Source of the DNA: Strigops habroptila
Lineage: Eukaryota; Chordata; Aves; Psittaciformes; Psittacidae
Length of the DNA stretch: 64,000 nucleotides
Reading direction: 5' to 3'
Assembly: GCF_004027225.2 (NCBI RefSeq)
Contig: NC_044288.2
Coordinates: 21,462,744-21,526,743 of the forward strand
In this document: piece by piece, positions 1 to 11,639 of the stretch
Layout of the letters: every line of letters starts with the position of its first letter
Position numbering within the stretch: position 1 is the first letter of the stretch
Notes under the pieces: generated by a model
Database searches by the model: none
Told to the model about the DNA's origin: nothing
What the model saw: only the letters and a program-made list of their open reading frames with translations
Made by a program: the position numbers and the translations under genes

Positions 1-1
1 T

Positions 2-2239
2 CGCTTAGACCGCGCCAGCGGCCGCCTCGTCGTGGGCGAGCGGCTGGACCGCGAGGAGCTGTGCGGGCAGTCCGCTACCTGCACGCTGCCCTTCGAGCTC
101 CTGCTGTCAAACCCCGTGCAGTTCTTTCGGGTCGAGGTGGCCGTGGAGGACATCAATGACCACGCGCCCGCTTTCCCGGAGGAATGGGTCAATCTTAAGA
201 TACTGGAAACGAGCAACCCGGGGTCGCGTTTCCCTCTGGAGGGAGCTCGGGACCTGGATGTTGGCAGCAACAGTATCCAGTCTTACAGCATCTCTCCCGA
301 CAACGAGTACTTTAGTGTTGCCTTTGGGAGTCAGATTGGCAATGCCAAATATATTGAATTGGTTTTGGAAAAGCCACTCGACAGAGAGGAGCAAGCAGAG
401 GTGGGTTTCACTCTCATTGCTGTGGATGGGGGCTCTCCACCCAGGAGTGGGACCACCCAAATCCACATTGTTGTTCTAGATGTAAATGACAACGCTCCTG
501 TCTTCACACAGAAGGAGTTCATTGGACAGGTTTTGGAAAATGCCCCGAAGGGCTCTGTGGTTCTCAGAGTAGTGGCAACCGATCGGGATGCAGGAGTTAA
601 TGGGGAAATCTCCTATCAGTTCAGCCAAGCAGGAGGCCAGAGCCACTCAGCATTCACAATTGACCCCACAAGCGGTGAAATTAAACTCACAAAGCCTCTG
701 GACTTTGAGGCAGCAGAGAATCATGAGCTCAGCGTGCAGGCCACAGATGGTGGTGGCCTTTCAGCAATCTGCAAAGTGTTGGTGGAAGTCGTGGATGTGA
801 ATGACAATGCACCGGAGCTGGTGGTCAGTTCCTTTAGCAGCCCCCTCCCCGAGAACGCATTGCCCGGAACAGCGGTCGCCCTCTTTACTGTCAGAGACCG
901 GGATTCTGGTGCTAATGGGAAGATCTCCTGTGCCCTTGAGGACCAGCTATCATTCTCCCTACACCCAGCCTATAAGAATTACTTTGAGTTGGTGACCGTG
1001 AGTGCGCTGGACCGGGAGGAGACAGCACGGTACATCCTCACAGTCACAGCAGCAGACGCGGGGTCACCTCCTCTCACAACGACCCAGACCTTCACAGTGG
1101 ACATCTCCGATGTCAATGACAATGCACCTGTGTTCAACCAGCCATCGTACGCCATGTATGTGCATGAGAACAATGTCCCCACGGTGCTCGTTGGAACCAT
1201 AAGTGCTACAGATGCTGACGTGGGGCCTAATGCCAAGGTGACCTATTCCCTGTTGCCAGCCCACCCTGCAGGGCAGCCTTCCTGCTCCTGCATCTCTGTG
1301 AACTCTGAGACTGGGGATGTGTTTGTGCTGCGGCCCCTGGACTATGAGCAGGTGAGGCAGATTGAAGTCCTGGTGAAAGCCTCTGACGCAGGGTCACCTC
1401 CTCTCAGTGCCAACATCACTGTCCGCATTTCTGTGGTGGATGAGAACGACAATGCCCCTCTGGTGCTGTACCCCTCACAGGAGAACAGCCCTCCATCTAG
1501 TGAGTTGGTGCCCATTTCAGCTGAGGCAGGCTACCTTATCACCAAAGTGGTGGCCGTCGATGCTGACTCAGGGCAGAACTCCTGGCTCTCGTACCACCTG
1601 CTGAGGGCCACTGATCCTGGACTGTTTGTGGTGGGTGCCCAAAGTGGGGAGGTGCGACTGAGAAGGCCGGTGACAGAGAGAGATGCCGTGAAGCAGAAGC
1701 TCGTTGTGCTGGTACGAGACAATGGTCGACCACCACTGTCAGCTACTGCGGCAATGAGTGCACTCGTGCTCAGTGACTTCTCAGATGTGCGGCTAACACA
1801 CAGCAGCCTGGCCATGGAGGATGACGGCAGCTCCCTGACAATATATTTAATCATTTCCTTGGTCTTTGTCTCCCTCCTCTTCCTCTTGTCCACAGCAGCC
1901 TTCATCACTCGGAAGGTGTGCAAGAGAAAGGAGCTGAAGGATGGGCACGTGCTTTATGGCGCCAGCAACTTGCAGAGCAACCTGGCTGATGCGGCTGCTG
2001 CAGGAACCCTGCCCCACGCCTATTGCTATGAGATCAGCCTCACAACGGGCTCGGGCAACAGCGAGTTCAAGTTCCTGAAGCCCATCCTCCCCAGCCTTCC
2101 ACCACAGCTCCATGCCACAGGTGACGGCACCAACAATGAACAAGATTTCCCGTGTGGCATTGTCACTGCAGAGGACATGGCACCAGACAACCGTGGGATG
2201 CTCTCTGCAGAGCAGTTCAATCGTCTTTCCTTTAACTAG
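2..2239 (+). CDS. PCDHB: Clustered protocadherin, PCDHB-like, copy 1 (5' end cut by window edge)
   Basis: Single-exon cadherin gene whose first 68 codons lie outside the window. Reading is open from base 2, and the first residues match residue 69 onward of the copy at 8358. The visible 745 residues hold the end of EC1 with the conserved CX5C loop, then EC2-EC6 with the calcium-binding linkers DINDHAP, DVNDNAP (three times) and DENDNAP. A membrane helix follows (about 1834-1908), then a tail with the PCDHB-type motif [13 protein letters not shown], ending in SFN and TAG. The product should be a neuronal surface protein giving homophilic trans recognition through EC1-EC4 and cis dimers through EC5-EC6. 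There is no gamma-type phase-0 splice donor at the tail end, hence the beta call. EC1 is almost identical to the next two copies, while the start of EC2 differs. Its promoter is not visible. Confidence 0.9.
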   Translation, partial: RLDRASGRLVVGERLDREELCGQSATCTLPFELLLSNPVQFFRVEVAVEDINDHAPAFPEEWVNLKILETSNPGSRFPLEGARDLDVGSNSIQSYSISPDNEYFSVAFGSQIGNAKYIELVLEKPLDREEQAEVGFTLIAVDGGSPPRSGTTQIHIVVLDVNDNAPVFTQKEFIGQVLENAPKGSVVLRVVATDRDAGVNGEISYQFSQAGGQSHSAFTIDPTSGEIKLTKPLDFEAAENHELSVQATDGGGLSAICKVLVEVVDVNDNAPELVVSSFSSPLPENALPGTAVALFTVRDRDSGANGKISCALEDQLSFSLHPAYKNYFELVTVSALDREETARYILTVTAADAGSPPLTTTQTFTVDISDVNDNAPVFNQPSYAMYVHENNVPTVLVGTISATDADVGPNAKVTYSLLPAHPAGQPSCSCISVNSETGDVFVLRPLDYEQVRQIEVLVKASDAGSPPLSANITVRISVVDENDNAPLVLYPSQENSPPSSELVPISAEAGYLITKVVAVDADSGQNSWLSYHLLRATDPGLFVVGAQSGEVRLRRPVTERDAVKQKLVVLVRDNGRPPLSATAAMSALVLSDFSDVRLTHSSLAMEDDGSSLTIYLIISLVFVSLLFLLSTAAFITRKVCKRKELKDGHVLYGASNLQSNLADAAAAGTLPHAYCYEISLTTGSGNSEFKFLKPILPSLPPQLHATGDGTNNEQDFPCGIVTAEDMAPDNRGMLSAEQFNRLSFN
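2118..2126 (+). other. Splice-donor-like CAG|GTGACG inside beta copy 1 tail
   Basis: CAG|GT lies in the tail codons (A-T-G-D). The same place in the other two beta copies reads CAG|GTGAGG, a better donor. It cuts after the first base of a codon, whereas the gamma exons end on a codon boundary, so use with the gamma constant exons would shift the frame. It is probably not used. Confidence 0.3.
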
Positions 2240-3052
2240 CATGGTGTTGGCACAGACAGGGCTTTTGCTTCTCATGACAGGAAGGAATCCATGCTATGAC
2301 ATGTGGCAATGGGACCTCCAGAGTAAATCTGCATTTGCAATTGGCATCAATGACTTCCCATGAAGACAAAGTGAGAGAAAATACTGAATTCACCTACAAA
2401 AAACCCCCAACCAACCAACCAAAAAACCCTACAAAACCCAACAAAAGAAACTAAATCTGTCTCATTCAGGAAATTGCATGTTTCAGCTCTGTTGCAGCCA
2501 TTTCTTAATCACTTTCAGATTAGGATTAGTACCAGGACTCCAGCTAAATTCTTGTCTCTGTTGCTGGCAGGCACGACCATGGCCAATTCCTCTGTGCTGT
2601 AATGCAGTGGCACGATCGGGCAGGCAAATTACAACCTCACTCAAATGCATAGGTCAGAAAAGCAAGGGCATTGTGAGTACTGTGTGACAATGTAGTATGA
2701 GCATAGGGCTTTTTCTTCTTTGCATGTCTCTCTCTGAGATCGGTGGGCTCTGTATTTTTTTCCTTCTGGTCACTGCGTCTGTCCATACAGCTGTTGTGTG
2801 TCTGCCTATGCTGCATGATGGCTATACATTAAAGCAGGCAGCTGCTCTCATCCACCCATTGCGGTTCCAGCACTGCAGGAAGAAAGATATTTTGGCTTTT
2901 TGAGTACAAGAATCTCATATTCTCTAGGGGAGAGCAGCAGAACAAGCGAAGTCTTCCCTCGGCCCATAAGGGGGTAGTTGGGTGGGTGTTATCCTTGGTA
3001 TTGCCTGGGAAATACAGCAACACAAATAGTGTTAGGGTAAAATGTGATGGAC

Positions 3053-3085
3053 CAGACCAGACTAGACTAGACTAGAATAGAAATA
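3053..3085 (+). repeat. Pentamer microsatellite at the 3' end of a minus CR1
   Basis: A short run of AGACT/TAGAA pentamers lies directly at the 3' end of the minus-strand CR1. It also occurs at about 11608-11648 after beta copy 2, and in decayed form near 19850-19880. It looks like the degenerate terminal repeat of that LINE subfamily. Confidence 0.6.
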
Positions 3086-4450
3086 TTTCATTTTGAAGGG
3101 ACCTATAATGATCATGTGGTCCAACTGCCTGACTATTTCCAGGCTGACCCAATTTAAAGTATGTTTTTAATAGCATTGTACAAATGCCTGTTAAACACAG
3201 GCTTGGGCCATTGACCCCAGCTCTAGGAAGCCTGTTCCAGTGTTTGACCACTCTTTCAGGAAAGAAATGCTTCCTAATGTCAAGTCTCATCCTCCACTGG
3301 TGTGGCTTTGAACTGTTCCCACGCATCCTACCAATGGATATGAGGGAGAAGAGCTCAGCATCTTCCTCTCCAGTTCCCCTCCTTAGGAAGCTGACCCTCA
3401 CATGCTTCTTCAGTTGTGGCACCCAGCACAGCACACAGTAGTCAAGGTGAGGCCTAACCAATGCTGAATGCACGGGGATACTCACTATAATTAAAGATTG
3501 CTAGGAGTGGCTGGTTGTGCTGTGTTTGATGTCCACGGGATGTGGTTTGTCCCCGTGGCTGCCAGGACACACTGTTGGCTCCTACCGAGCCTGCTGCACA
3601 CCAGCAACCCCAGCAGCTCCCTTTCTGCAGTGCTGCCCTCCAGCCTCTCCTTGCCCAATTTAAAATAAAATCCAGAAGAACTACATCCACCACCTTCCCT
3701 TCATCAACGAGGCAGGTGATCTTAGTACCCAGTATCACCTTCTCCATATGTTTTCTAAGAGCTGAGGTGAGAGCAACAGGTCTGTAGTTACCTGTGTCTT
3801 TCCTCATGCCCTTCTTGCAGACTGGAAGTACACTGGCTAGGTTCCAATCACCAGGGAATTCTCCTGACTTGGGAGAAGAGCTTGGGTAGGTGACTGGGAA
3901 GGGTCCTGCTGTAGCATCTGTCAGCACCTTCAGTGCTCTGGGCTGAATCATATCAGGCCCCATTGGCTTTTGTCCATACAGCTGATACAGCTAGGTCCTG
4001 ATGATTTCAGTGTCCACAAATGGAGAGTCACTGTCTCTGCACTCGTACTCCTCTGCCTCAGGGGACTGTGCAGCCCTAAGGTTATTGGTATAATTAAAGA
4101 TTGAGGTAAGAAAAGCATTGAACAACTCCAACTCTTTTTTGTCCCTGTTAGTCAGGGTGTGATCTTCTTCTATGAGTACCAGTCTAATGTTTTCTTTCAA
4201 ACTCCTCTTGTTATGAACATACTTAAAAAGCCATTCTTGTTGTATGACACAACACTGGCCAGTTTCAAGTCTGATCGAGTTTTGGCCTTTCGTGTCTTCT
4301 CCCTGAATATATGAACCATAGCTCTGTAAGCTTCCTGCAAAGCCTGACCTTGTTTCCACAGATCATACAATTTCTTTCTCTTCTGGAGCTCCATAGGGAA
4401 TTCCCTGTTTGGCCAAGCTGATTTTCTGATCTGTGTGCTCGACTTTTGGC
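3075..4450 (-). mobile_element. CR1-type LINE, minus strand, 5'-truncated and decayed
   Basis: On the minus strand, frames at about 3485-3072, 3963-3454 and 4394-3991 give pieces typical of the CR1 ORF2 reverse transcriptase. These include NYRPVALTS in the finger/palm region and, near the C-terminus, VRPHLDYC and VVKHWNRLPR. Several frameshifts and stops break it. Homologous minus copies sit at the same relative place after beta copies 2 and 3, so the insertion predates those duplications. Confidence 0.85.
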
Positions 4451-5474
4451 ACAGTGGAATTGTTTTCTAATAGACTGTAACCCTACAGAGTTGTGAGAAT
4501 ATGTTCCTTAAGAAAGATTGTAAGGAAACTCCACAAGTTGCTTCAAGGGACTTTTTCTGAAGGTAGCGTCAAGATGAAATCTGAAAGTGGACTTTGAGTT
4601 TGGTATCATCATTGTTGTTCCTGAATTCAGAGGTTTCTTGATGGGAGTGGAAAGCTGTTATGCTATGATTTTCTGTGTTTATCTTTTAGAGCATTTGCAT
4701 TGTCCTTTTTGTCTTTTCTCCTTCTACTCTGTGACTACTTTTGAACATTGTCTTGCATCTTCCTCTTGAGAAGGAATGTCACTCCCACATATAATTAATA
4801 AAGGATTGTTTGAAAGAAGGCAGCATGACACGAGATATTGGGAAACCCTCACATTGTGTTGTGCTGCAGTTATAAACTGTCTGTTGTAACGACGGGAGAT
4901 CTTTGTGTGTAAAAGCAGAATAAAGAGAACACTCTAATGCTTTGTGTGGAGCCAGTTGTCTTTGTAGAGCTGTCCTTCCTGTGAAAGATCTGTCACAGTT
5001 TCTAAAGGGCCAGGAGTGTTTTTCCCATGTTGTCCCTTGGCTGAGGTTGACTGGGTACAGTTCTTGAATTGGAGACATTGCCAGCAGAGCCTTCAAGAAA
5101 GTTGTGAGGAGCAGGAAATTGCTGGCAGGCCTCTATGGATCTCCTTGGTACTGACTGTCTTGCTGTGACGAGGCAAGTTATATCCAGATCGGGGCTACCA
5201 GGCCTCTTCCTTCCCAGAGACCCTGGGTCTGCCTTGGTGTCTGCAAAGCAGGGAGGTGGGGAGAGTGTCCTTCCCAACTCTCCTGACGACTCCAGCTACA
5301 GATGGCAACTGTGAGGCTTTCCAGAGCAAAGTGTGATGCTGAAAGTGTAGGAATTTCAGAAGATGGATGTCACAAAGATGGCATCCCCATTCCTTTGGAA
5401 GTGTTTGGGGGAGCTCCATGAAACGGGTATTTGGTGAGCAAAAACAGTGACCAGGGAGAGGCTTCTCTACAGAA

Positions 5475-6625
5475 ATGTCTCAGTCTTCAGTGCTCCAGCA
5501 TCAATGCCCAAGCCGCAGAGGGCAAGTAATGGACTGGGAGAATGATGACCACCCGCTGTAGAGAAGATCAGGTTTGAGACCAACTAAAGGAATATGAAGA
5601 TGCAGAAATACACGGGACTTGAAGAGATGCAATAGTCAATATATTATCCATCATGCTTCAGAAGTCATAGCAGTCCAGAGAAGATCCCAGTGACAGAAAA
5701 ATGGGAAACATAACTTCCTTTTTTACAAATGGAAAAAGAGCCAGGGAACAATAGGCCAATCAGTCTCACCTCATTTCCCAGCAAGATCATGGAACAGATC
5801 CCCCGGATGTGTGCAAAGGCTCGTGGAATGTAAGGATGTGGTTGGTGCCTGCCAACAAGGCCTCACTGATGTCCCTGAACAATTTGATGGCCTTCTACAG
5901 TGGGGCTATGGCATTGGTGCGTAAGGGAGGACCGAATGCTGTCATCTACCTGGACTTGCACAAAGACTTGACACTGTCCTGAATTACATCCTTTTTCCTA
6001 AAGTGGAGAAGTATTTATATGATGCATGGATTACTTGGTCAATATTGAATTGGAAGGATGATTGCGCTCAAAGATTTGTGGTTAATGGCTCGATGCCCAA
6101 GTGAGAAGTGGTCTTGGTTGATGCAAAGCTAAATGTGACCCACCAATGTGAGCTTCCAGCTTTTAGGCTGACAACATAAGAAAGATGTGGATCTGTTGGA
6201 GTGAGTCCAGAGAGGACCACGAAGATGATGAGATGGTTGGAGCACTGCTTCTATGAGGAAACCCTGAGATAGTTGGGGTTGTTCAGCCTGGAGAAGAGAA
6301 GGCTCAAGAGGCTTTAGAGCAGCCTTCCTAAAGGGGAAGTACAAGCTCGTGTATTGATAGGACAAGTGGAAATAGCTTTAAAATGAAAGAGGGTAGGTAT
6401 ATATTAGATATTATGGAGAAGTTCTTCCTTGTGAGGCTGGTAAGGCATTTGAACAGGTTGCCCAGAGAAGTGATGAATGTCCCACCCATGGTCAGGTTGG
6501 ATGGGGCTTTGTGGAACTTTTCCAGTGGAATGTGTCCCTGCCCATTGCAGGGCAAGTTGGTACTAGGTGATCTTTAAGGTCCCTTCCAAGCCAAACCATT
6601 CTAGGATTCTGTGATTCTATGAAAT
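5475..6625 (+). mobile_element. CR1-type LINE fragment, plus strand
   Basis: A decayed plus-strand CR1 piece runs from the end of the endonuclease/RT linker through RT. It ends at the CR1 3' terminus with the octamer-like repeat (ATTCTGTGATTCTATGA, about 6608-6624). The matching copy lies at about 13690-14860. The spacer after beta copy 3 lacks it and shows the uninterrupted site near 22315-22350. Confidence 0.85.
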
Positions 6626-6682
6626 GCAGAGGACTACAGACGTACCTTCTGAAAGGGTCCACTATCCAGTCATCCTGAGCAA

Positions 6683-6980
6683 AACAGAATAATTTGAGTT
6701 GGCAAAGATCCTTGAGACAGTCAAATCCAACAGTTATTTAACACTGCTAAAGCCAAATCAAAACCATGGCCCAAAGTGCCATGTTCAGGGATGATGACTC
6801 CACCACTTCCCTGGGAAGGTTTGCCAACGCTTGACAACCCCTTTGGTGAAGAAGTGTCACCTAACACCCAATCTAGACCTTCCTGGCACAAATTGAGACT
6901 ATTCCCTCACATTCTGTACTTCTTACTTGCAAGAAGAGACCAACCCCAACCTCACTACAACCTCCTTTCAGGCACAGGCC
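6683..6980 (-). mobile_element. CR1 3' fragment, minus strand
   Basis: The sequence matches the reverse complement of a CR1 3' UTR and ORF2 end, with blocks for the decayed AATCAT start, CTCCACCACTTCCCTGG and ACAACCTCCTTTCAGG. Its counterpart is at 14941-15250. The third beta spacer lacks it. Confidence 0.75.
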
Positions 6981-8039
6981 TTGTGCTGTATTGCACAAAT
7001 CCTTTGGCGGAAGGAGAAACTCGGCTCAATGTGAGGAAGCTGTAGTGAGCACCTGCTTGCTACTGGTGAGAAAGCCACCTGTGAGCAATGAGTCCACATA
7101 GAACTTCTTTTCCTGGGACAGTGGAAACAAATAGGAACTGCCCTCTGGCAGGAAAGCTCTAAACTGGCTTGAAGAGCTGACACAGGGGTACTCCCTCTTT
7201 TCCGTGAGTGGGATCTGCCTGGCATGCTGTGCCTGACTGGGGTCCTGTGTGAAGCTGCTTTGCTCAGGGTTCTCTGCATTCAAACAGACGTAGGATTATG
7301 GATACTAATCTCCTCCAATAGGACACCTGTAACAAATGGAGTTGTGAAAGACATCTGAAAGAGTAGGAGTGCCTCTCCTCCGGAGATCAAAAGAAACTAG
7401 CACCTCTTGGTGTAAAACTGCTGCTTCTCGGGTCATTCCAGCTGGATGGCCCAGGTGTCTGATGCAGTGCATAACTAGAGGATGTATCACAGTTTCTACC
7501 CAATGAGAGGAGGACTCTCCAGCACTTGGGAACCTGTATGTACTGCTGAGCTTTCAGACGGGCTTTTTGGAGATGCCCTGTAGGAAGCATGGCAGTGGGC
7601 ATACTATCCTGGAAGCAGGCACTTCCCGTGCCTCAGCAAGCGCCACCACCCTCGGCATTGCCTTTCTGGAAGGCTTCTCCGCTGCCTCCCGCCAGCTCTG
7701 CTCCGCTCCTGCGTGTCCGGCTTCGGCTTTGGGGCGGCCACGCTGTGCACGGTTCGCCTCTGGGACCTCGCCAGCCGCGAGCTCTGGGCAGTGGAGGAAG
7801 CCGCGGGGCAGCTGCCGGCGCTGCCCTGGTGCTCGGGGTGCAGCGGCGGACCCGCGGGTCTCTCGGCGCTCCTGCCCAGTGATTCCGTCCCCGGCGTAGT
7901 TTGCGCGCGTCCTGCAGCAGGGCCCCAGCGTGGGCGAGCGCCCGGCAGCCGCGTGTGTGCGCTACAGGTCTGTCTGTCGGGCGATCCGGGAGCACCGGCA
8001 GCCGGCACCAGGGGCGGGCGCAGTCCCGCCTCGGGCCGC

Positions 8040-8057
8040 AGGGTGGTGCTGCCGGCC
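8040..8057 (+). promoter_or_regulatory. CSE-like promoter element of beta copy 2
   Basis: AGGGTGGTGCTGCCGGCC lies about 300 bp upstream of the ATG at 8358. It shares the pattern GGGTGNNGCTGNNGGCC with elements upstream of every other intact promoter here. The left part resembles a forward CTCF core (AGRKGGCRSY, two mismatches). In mammals the Pcdh CSE lies at a similar distance and binds CTCF. Identity as a CSE is inferred. Confidence 0.65.
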
Positions 8058-8357
8058 AAGGCGATGCAGAGCGGCTGCAGGAGGGGAGGTGGCTGAGCTT
8101 ACACTGGCTCTGCCCAGCCCAACGCAGACGAGCCGAGCCGAACCGAGCCGAGGTGGGCAGAGCCGGACAACGGCGGCAAGCGGTTCTCCGTGCTATTCAC
8201 GACCGGGATACGGTGGCGGCGCTCTGGCCGCCAGCTGGAATCGGCGAAAAGGAGACCGTCCGTCCACTGCTCTGCTCGTCGCGCTTCTGCCGGGCACCGC
8301 TTGCCACGGAGGACTACGAGGACGATCCCCGACACGGAGGCTGCTCGCCGCCCCGCC

Positions 8358-10802
8358 ATGGCGACCGCAAGGCAAGTGCTCTCTCTCTGTGCTTTCCTCT
8401 CCCTGACGCACGCTCGCGCTGAACCCATCCGCTATTCCGTAGCTGAGGAGGGCGAGAGCGGCTCCGTGGTAGCCAACGTGGCGGAGGACGCGGGGCTGTC
8501 CCCGGCGCAGCTCTCGGCTCGCGGCGCCCGCCTGCTCTCGGAGGACGGCCGGCAGCACTTTCGCTTAGACCGCGCCAGCGGCCGCCTCGTCGTGGGCGAG
8601 AGGCTGGACCGCGAGGAGCTGTGCGGGCAGTCCGCTACCTGCACGCTGCCCTTCGAGCTCCTGCTGTCAAACCCCGTGCAGTTCTTTCGGGTCGAGGTGG
8701 CCGTGGAGGACATCAATGACCACGCGCCCGCTTTCCCGGAGGAACAGGTCACCATTAAAATCCCGGAAACGAGCAACCCGGGGTCGCGTTTCCCTCTGGA
8801 GGGTGCTCTGGACCTGGATGTTGGCAGCAATAGCATTCAGACTTACAGCATCTCTCCCGACAACGAGTACTTTAGTGTCGTCTTTGGGAGTCACATTAAG
8901 GACAAGAAGTATGTAGAATTGGTCTTGGGAAAACCTCTCGACAGAGAGGAGCAGGCAGAGCTGGATTTCAGTCTCATTGCCGTGGATGGGGGCTCTCCAC
9001 CCAGGAGTGGGACCACTCAAATCCACATTCTCATTCTAGATGTAAATGACAATGCTCCAATCTTCTCGCAGGAACTGTATGTTGGGCAGGTTTTGGAAAA
9101 TGCCCCGAAGGGCTCTGTGGTTCTCAGAGTAGTAGCAACTGATCAGGATGCAGGAGTTAATGGAGACATCTCCTATCAGTTTAGCCATGCAGGAGGCCAG
9201 AGCCATTCAGCATTTGCGATTGACCCCACAAGCGGTGAAATTAAACTCACAAAGCCTCTGGACTTTGAGGCAGCAGAGAATCACGAGCTCAGCGTGCGGG
9301 CCACAGATGGTGGGGGCCTCTCATCAATTTGCAGAGTGTTGGTGGAGGTGGTGGATGTGAATGACAATGCACCAGAGCTGGTGGTCAGTTCCTTTAGCAA
9401 CCCCCTCCCTGAGAACACGTTGACTGGGGCAGTGGTTGCCCTCTTTACTGTCAGAGACCGGGATTCTGGTGCTAATGGGAAGATCTCCTGTGCCCTTGAG
9501 GACCAGCTGTCATTCTCCCTACGCCCAGCCTATAAGAATTACTTTGAGCTGGTGACTGTGAGTGCACTGGACCGGGAGGAGACAGCACAGTACATCCTCA
9601 CTGTCACAGCAGCAGACGCAGGGTCACCTCCTCTCACAACGACCCAGACCTTCACAGTGGACATCTCCGATGTCAATGACAATGCACCTGTCTTCAACCA
9701 GCCATCGTACGCCATGTATGTGCGTGAGAACAATGTCCCCACAGTGCTTGTTGGAACCATAACTGCTACGGATGCTGACGTGGGGCCCAATGCCAAAGTG
9801 ACCTATTCCCTGGTCCCAGCCCACCCGACAGAGCAGCCTCCCTGCTCCTGCATCTCTGTGAACTCTGAGAATGGAGATGTGTTTGTGCTGCGGCCCCTGG
9901 ACTATGAGCAGGTGAGGCAGATCGAGGTCTTGGTGAGCGCCTCCGATGCGGGTTCACCTCCTCTCAGTGCCAATGTCACCATCCGTATTTCTGTGGTGGA
10001 TGAAAATGACAACTCGCCACTGGTGCTGTACCCCTCACAGGATAGCAGCCCTTCATCCAGAGAGCTGGTGCCCATTTCAGCTGAGGCGGGCTACCTTATC
10101 ACCAAAGTGGTGGCTGTTGATGCCGACTCAGGGCAGAACTCATGGCTCTCGTACCACCTGCTGAGGGCCACTGATCCTGGGCTGTTTGTGGTGAATGCCC
10201 AAAGCGGGGAGGTGCGACTGAGGAGGTCGGTGACAGAGAGAGACACCGTGAAGCAGAAGCTCATTGTGTTGGTGCGAGACAATGGTAAGCCTCCACTGTC
10301 AGCCACTGCGGTGCTGAGCGCACTCATGCTCAGTGACTTCTCGGATGTGCGCCTACCACAAAGCAGCCTGGCCATGGAGGAGGATGAAGGTGCCTCCTTG
10401 ACAACCTATTTAATAATTTCATTGGTTTTTGTCTCACTCCTCTTCCTCGTGTCCACAGCAGCCTTCATCGCTCGGAAGGTATGCAAGAGAAAGGAGCTGA
10501 AGGATGGGCACGTGCTTTATGGCGCCAGCAACTTGCAGAGCAACCTGGCTGATGCGGCTGCTGCAGGAACCCTGCCCCACGCCTATTGCTATGAGATCAG
10601 CCTCACAAAGGGCTCGGGCAACAGCGAGTTCAAGTTCCTGAAGCCCATCCTCCCCAGCCTTCCTCCACAGCTGCATGCCACAGGTGAGGGCACCAACAAT
10701 GAACAAGATTTCCCATGTGCTCCTCTCACCATGGAGGATGTGGCACCAGACAACCATGGGGTGCTCTCTGCAGAGCAGTTCAATAGTCTTTCCTTTAACT
10801 AG
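8358..10802 (+). CDS. PCDHB: Clustered protocadherin, PCDHB-like, copy 2 (complete, single exon)
   Basis: A complete 814-residue protein. I chose the ATG at 8358 because it has a strong Kozak context (GCCATGG) and opens a signal peptide (residues 1-21, cleavage before EPIRYS). The frame is open upstream, but only in GC-rich 5' UTR. The EC linkers are at residues 118-124 (DINDHAP), 228-234, 333-339, 438-444 (DVNDNAP) and 548-554 (DENDNSP). The EC1 CX5C loop is at 89-95, the membrane helix at about 684-706, and the PCDHB-type tail motif [13 protein letters not shown] at 756-768. The stop follows SFN. Length and layout fit PCDHB genes (about 790-815 residues, no intron). The role is calcium-dependent homophilic recognition at neuronal membranes. 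Copies 1 and 3 are close paralogues, nearly identical in EC1 and tail. Confidence 0.95.
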   Translation: MATARQVLSLCAFLSLTHARAEPIRYSVAEEGESGSVVANVAEDAGLSPAQLSARGARLLSEDGRQHFRLDRASGRLVVGERLDREELCGQSATCTLPFELLLSNPVQFFRVEVAVEDINDHAPAFPEEQVTIKIPETSNPGSRFPLEGALDLDVGSNSIQTYSISPDNEYFSVVFGSHIKDKKYVELVLGKPLDREEQAELDFSLIAVDGGSPPRSGTTQIHILILDVNDNAPIFSQELYVGQVLENAPKGSVVLRVVATDQDAGVNGDISYQFSHAGGQSHSAFAIDPTSGEIKLTKPLDFEAAENHELSVRATDGGGLSSICRVLVEVVDVNDNAPELVVSSFSNPLPENTLTGAVVALFTVRDRDSGANGKISCALEDQLSFSLRPAYKNYFELVTVSALDREETAQYILTVTAADAGSPPLTTTQTFTVDISDVNDNAPVFNQPSYAMYVRENNVPTVLVGTITATDADVGPNAKVTYSLVPAHPTEQPPCSCISVNSENGDVFVLRPLDYEQVRQIEVLVSASDAGSPPLSANVTIRISVVDENDNSPLVLYPSQDSSPSSRELVPISAEAGYLITKVVAVDADSGQNSWLSYHLLRATDPGLFVVNAQSGEVRLRRSVTERDTVKQKLIVLVRDNGKPPLSATAVLSALMLSDFSDVRLPQSSLAMEEDEGASLTTYLIISLVFVSLLFLVSTAAFIARKVCKRKELKDGHVLYGASNLQSNLADAAAAGTLPHAYCYEISLTKGSGNSEFKFLKPILPSLPPQLHATGEGTNNEQDFPCAPLTMEDVAPDNHGVLSAEQFNSLSFN
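10681..10689 (+). other. Latent splice donor CAG|GTGAGG inside beta copy 2 tail
   Basis: A near-consensus 5' splice site lies 119 bases before the stop codon and is also present at 18976. It cuts in phase 1, unlike the phase-0 gamma donors. Use would skip the beta stop but shift the frame in gamma constant exons, so I regard it as latent. Confidence 0.35.
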
Positions 10803-11639
10803 CATGGTGTTGGCACAGCCAGAATCTTTACGTCTCATTACCCAAAAGGTTCCCTACTAGGACATGTGGGCAATGGTACCTTCAGAGTTAATCTGCATAT
10901 ACAGTTGGCATCACTGTTTTCCCACAAAGTGAGAAAAAATATTGAATTTTCCTACAAAAAAACTAACAGAACTCGACAAAACAGACTAATGCTCTCTTAT
11001 TCAGGAAATGGTATTTTTCAACTCTCTTACAGGCATTTCTGAAATGTTTTGAGAGTGGTTTTTTTTTTCAGGACTCAGCTAAGTTCTTGGCTCCCTTGGT
11101 GGCTGGGAAGACCACGGACCAATTACTTTTTTCTGTAACGCAGTGGCGTGGTTGGGCAAACAAACTTCAACCTTGCAGAAATGCTCGTAGCCCTCCTCAT
11201 GGGTCAGGAAATCAAGGACATTGTGGGTACTGTGTGACAAGGTGGCGTGAGCATGGGGCTCTTTCTCCTCTGGGTTCTGGATGTCTCTATCTGAGACTGG
11301 AGGCTCTGTCCATTTTTCCTTCTGGACACCGTGTCTGTCTGTGTAGTGGTTGTGTGTCTGCCTATGCTGCACAAGGGCTTCCCATCGAAGCAGGCAGTTG
11401 CTCCCTTCCCATCTTTGAGATTCAAGCAAAGCAGGAAGAAATATGTCTTCACTCTTTGAGTACAGCACTCTCATTTTCTCTAGGGTAGAGCAGAAAAACA
11501 CACAAGGTCTTCCCTAGGCCCATAATGGCTGTTTGGGTGGTCTGCCTCTTGGGATTCCTCGGAAAATACAGCAGCACAAATGGTGTTGGAATAAAATCTA
11601 ACGGATCAGACCAGACTGGACTAGACTAGACTACACTAG

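Larger units (their letters stand above)
2240..8039. other. Spacer between beta copies 1 and 2
   Basis: This 5.8-kb spacer has no host gene that I can support. It holds three CR1 segments (about 3075-4450 minus, 5475-6625 plus, 6683-6980 minus), listed separately. The unassigned parts (2240-3075, 4450-5475, 6980-7600) are homologous to the spacers after copies 2 and 3. Examples are the blocks at 4880-5100, 13100-13330 and 21740-21970, and at 7060-7560, 15340-15860 and 22570-23090. The spacer is therefore part of a tandemly duplicated unit. From about 7600 it becomes GC-rich and forms the promoter/5' UTR region of copy 2, where several short frames are open only because of base composition. 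Confidence 0.75.

Noticed and set aside
2828-2833. ATTAAA as polyadenylation signal of beta copy 1
   Set aside because: The hexamer is not kept at the matching place after copy 2 (about 11385), and no downstream GT-rich element stands out.
3454-4394. Minus-strand frames that could be taken for a host reverse-transcriptase-like gene
   Set aside because: They are fragments of a decayed CR1 LINE, broken by stops and repeated in three homologous spacers.
7567-8355. Overlapping open frames on both strands upstream of beta copy 2 (and at 15850-16660 upstream of copy 3)
   Set aside because: GC-rich promoter and 5' UTR sequence. The frames are not conserved between the two homologous promoters, while the regulatory element is.
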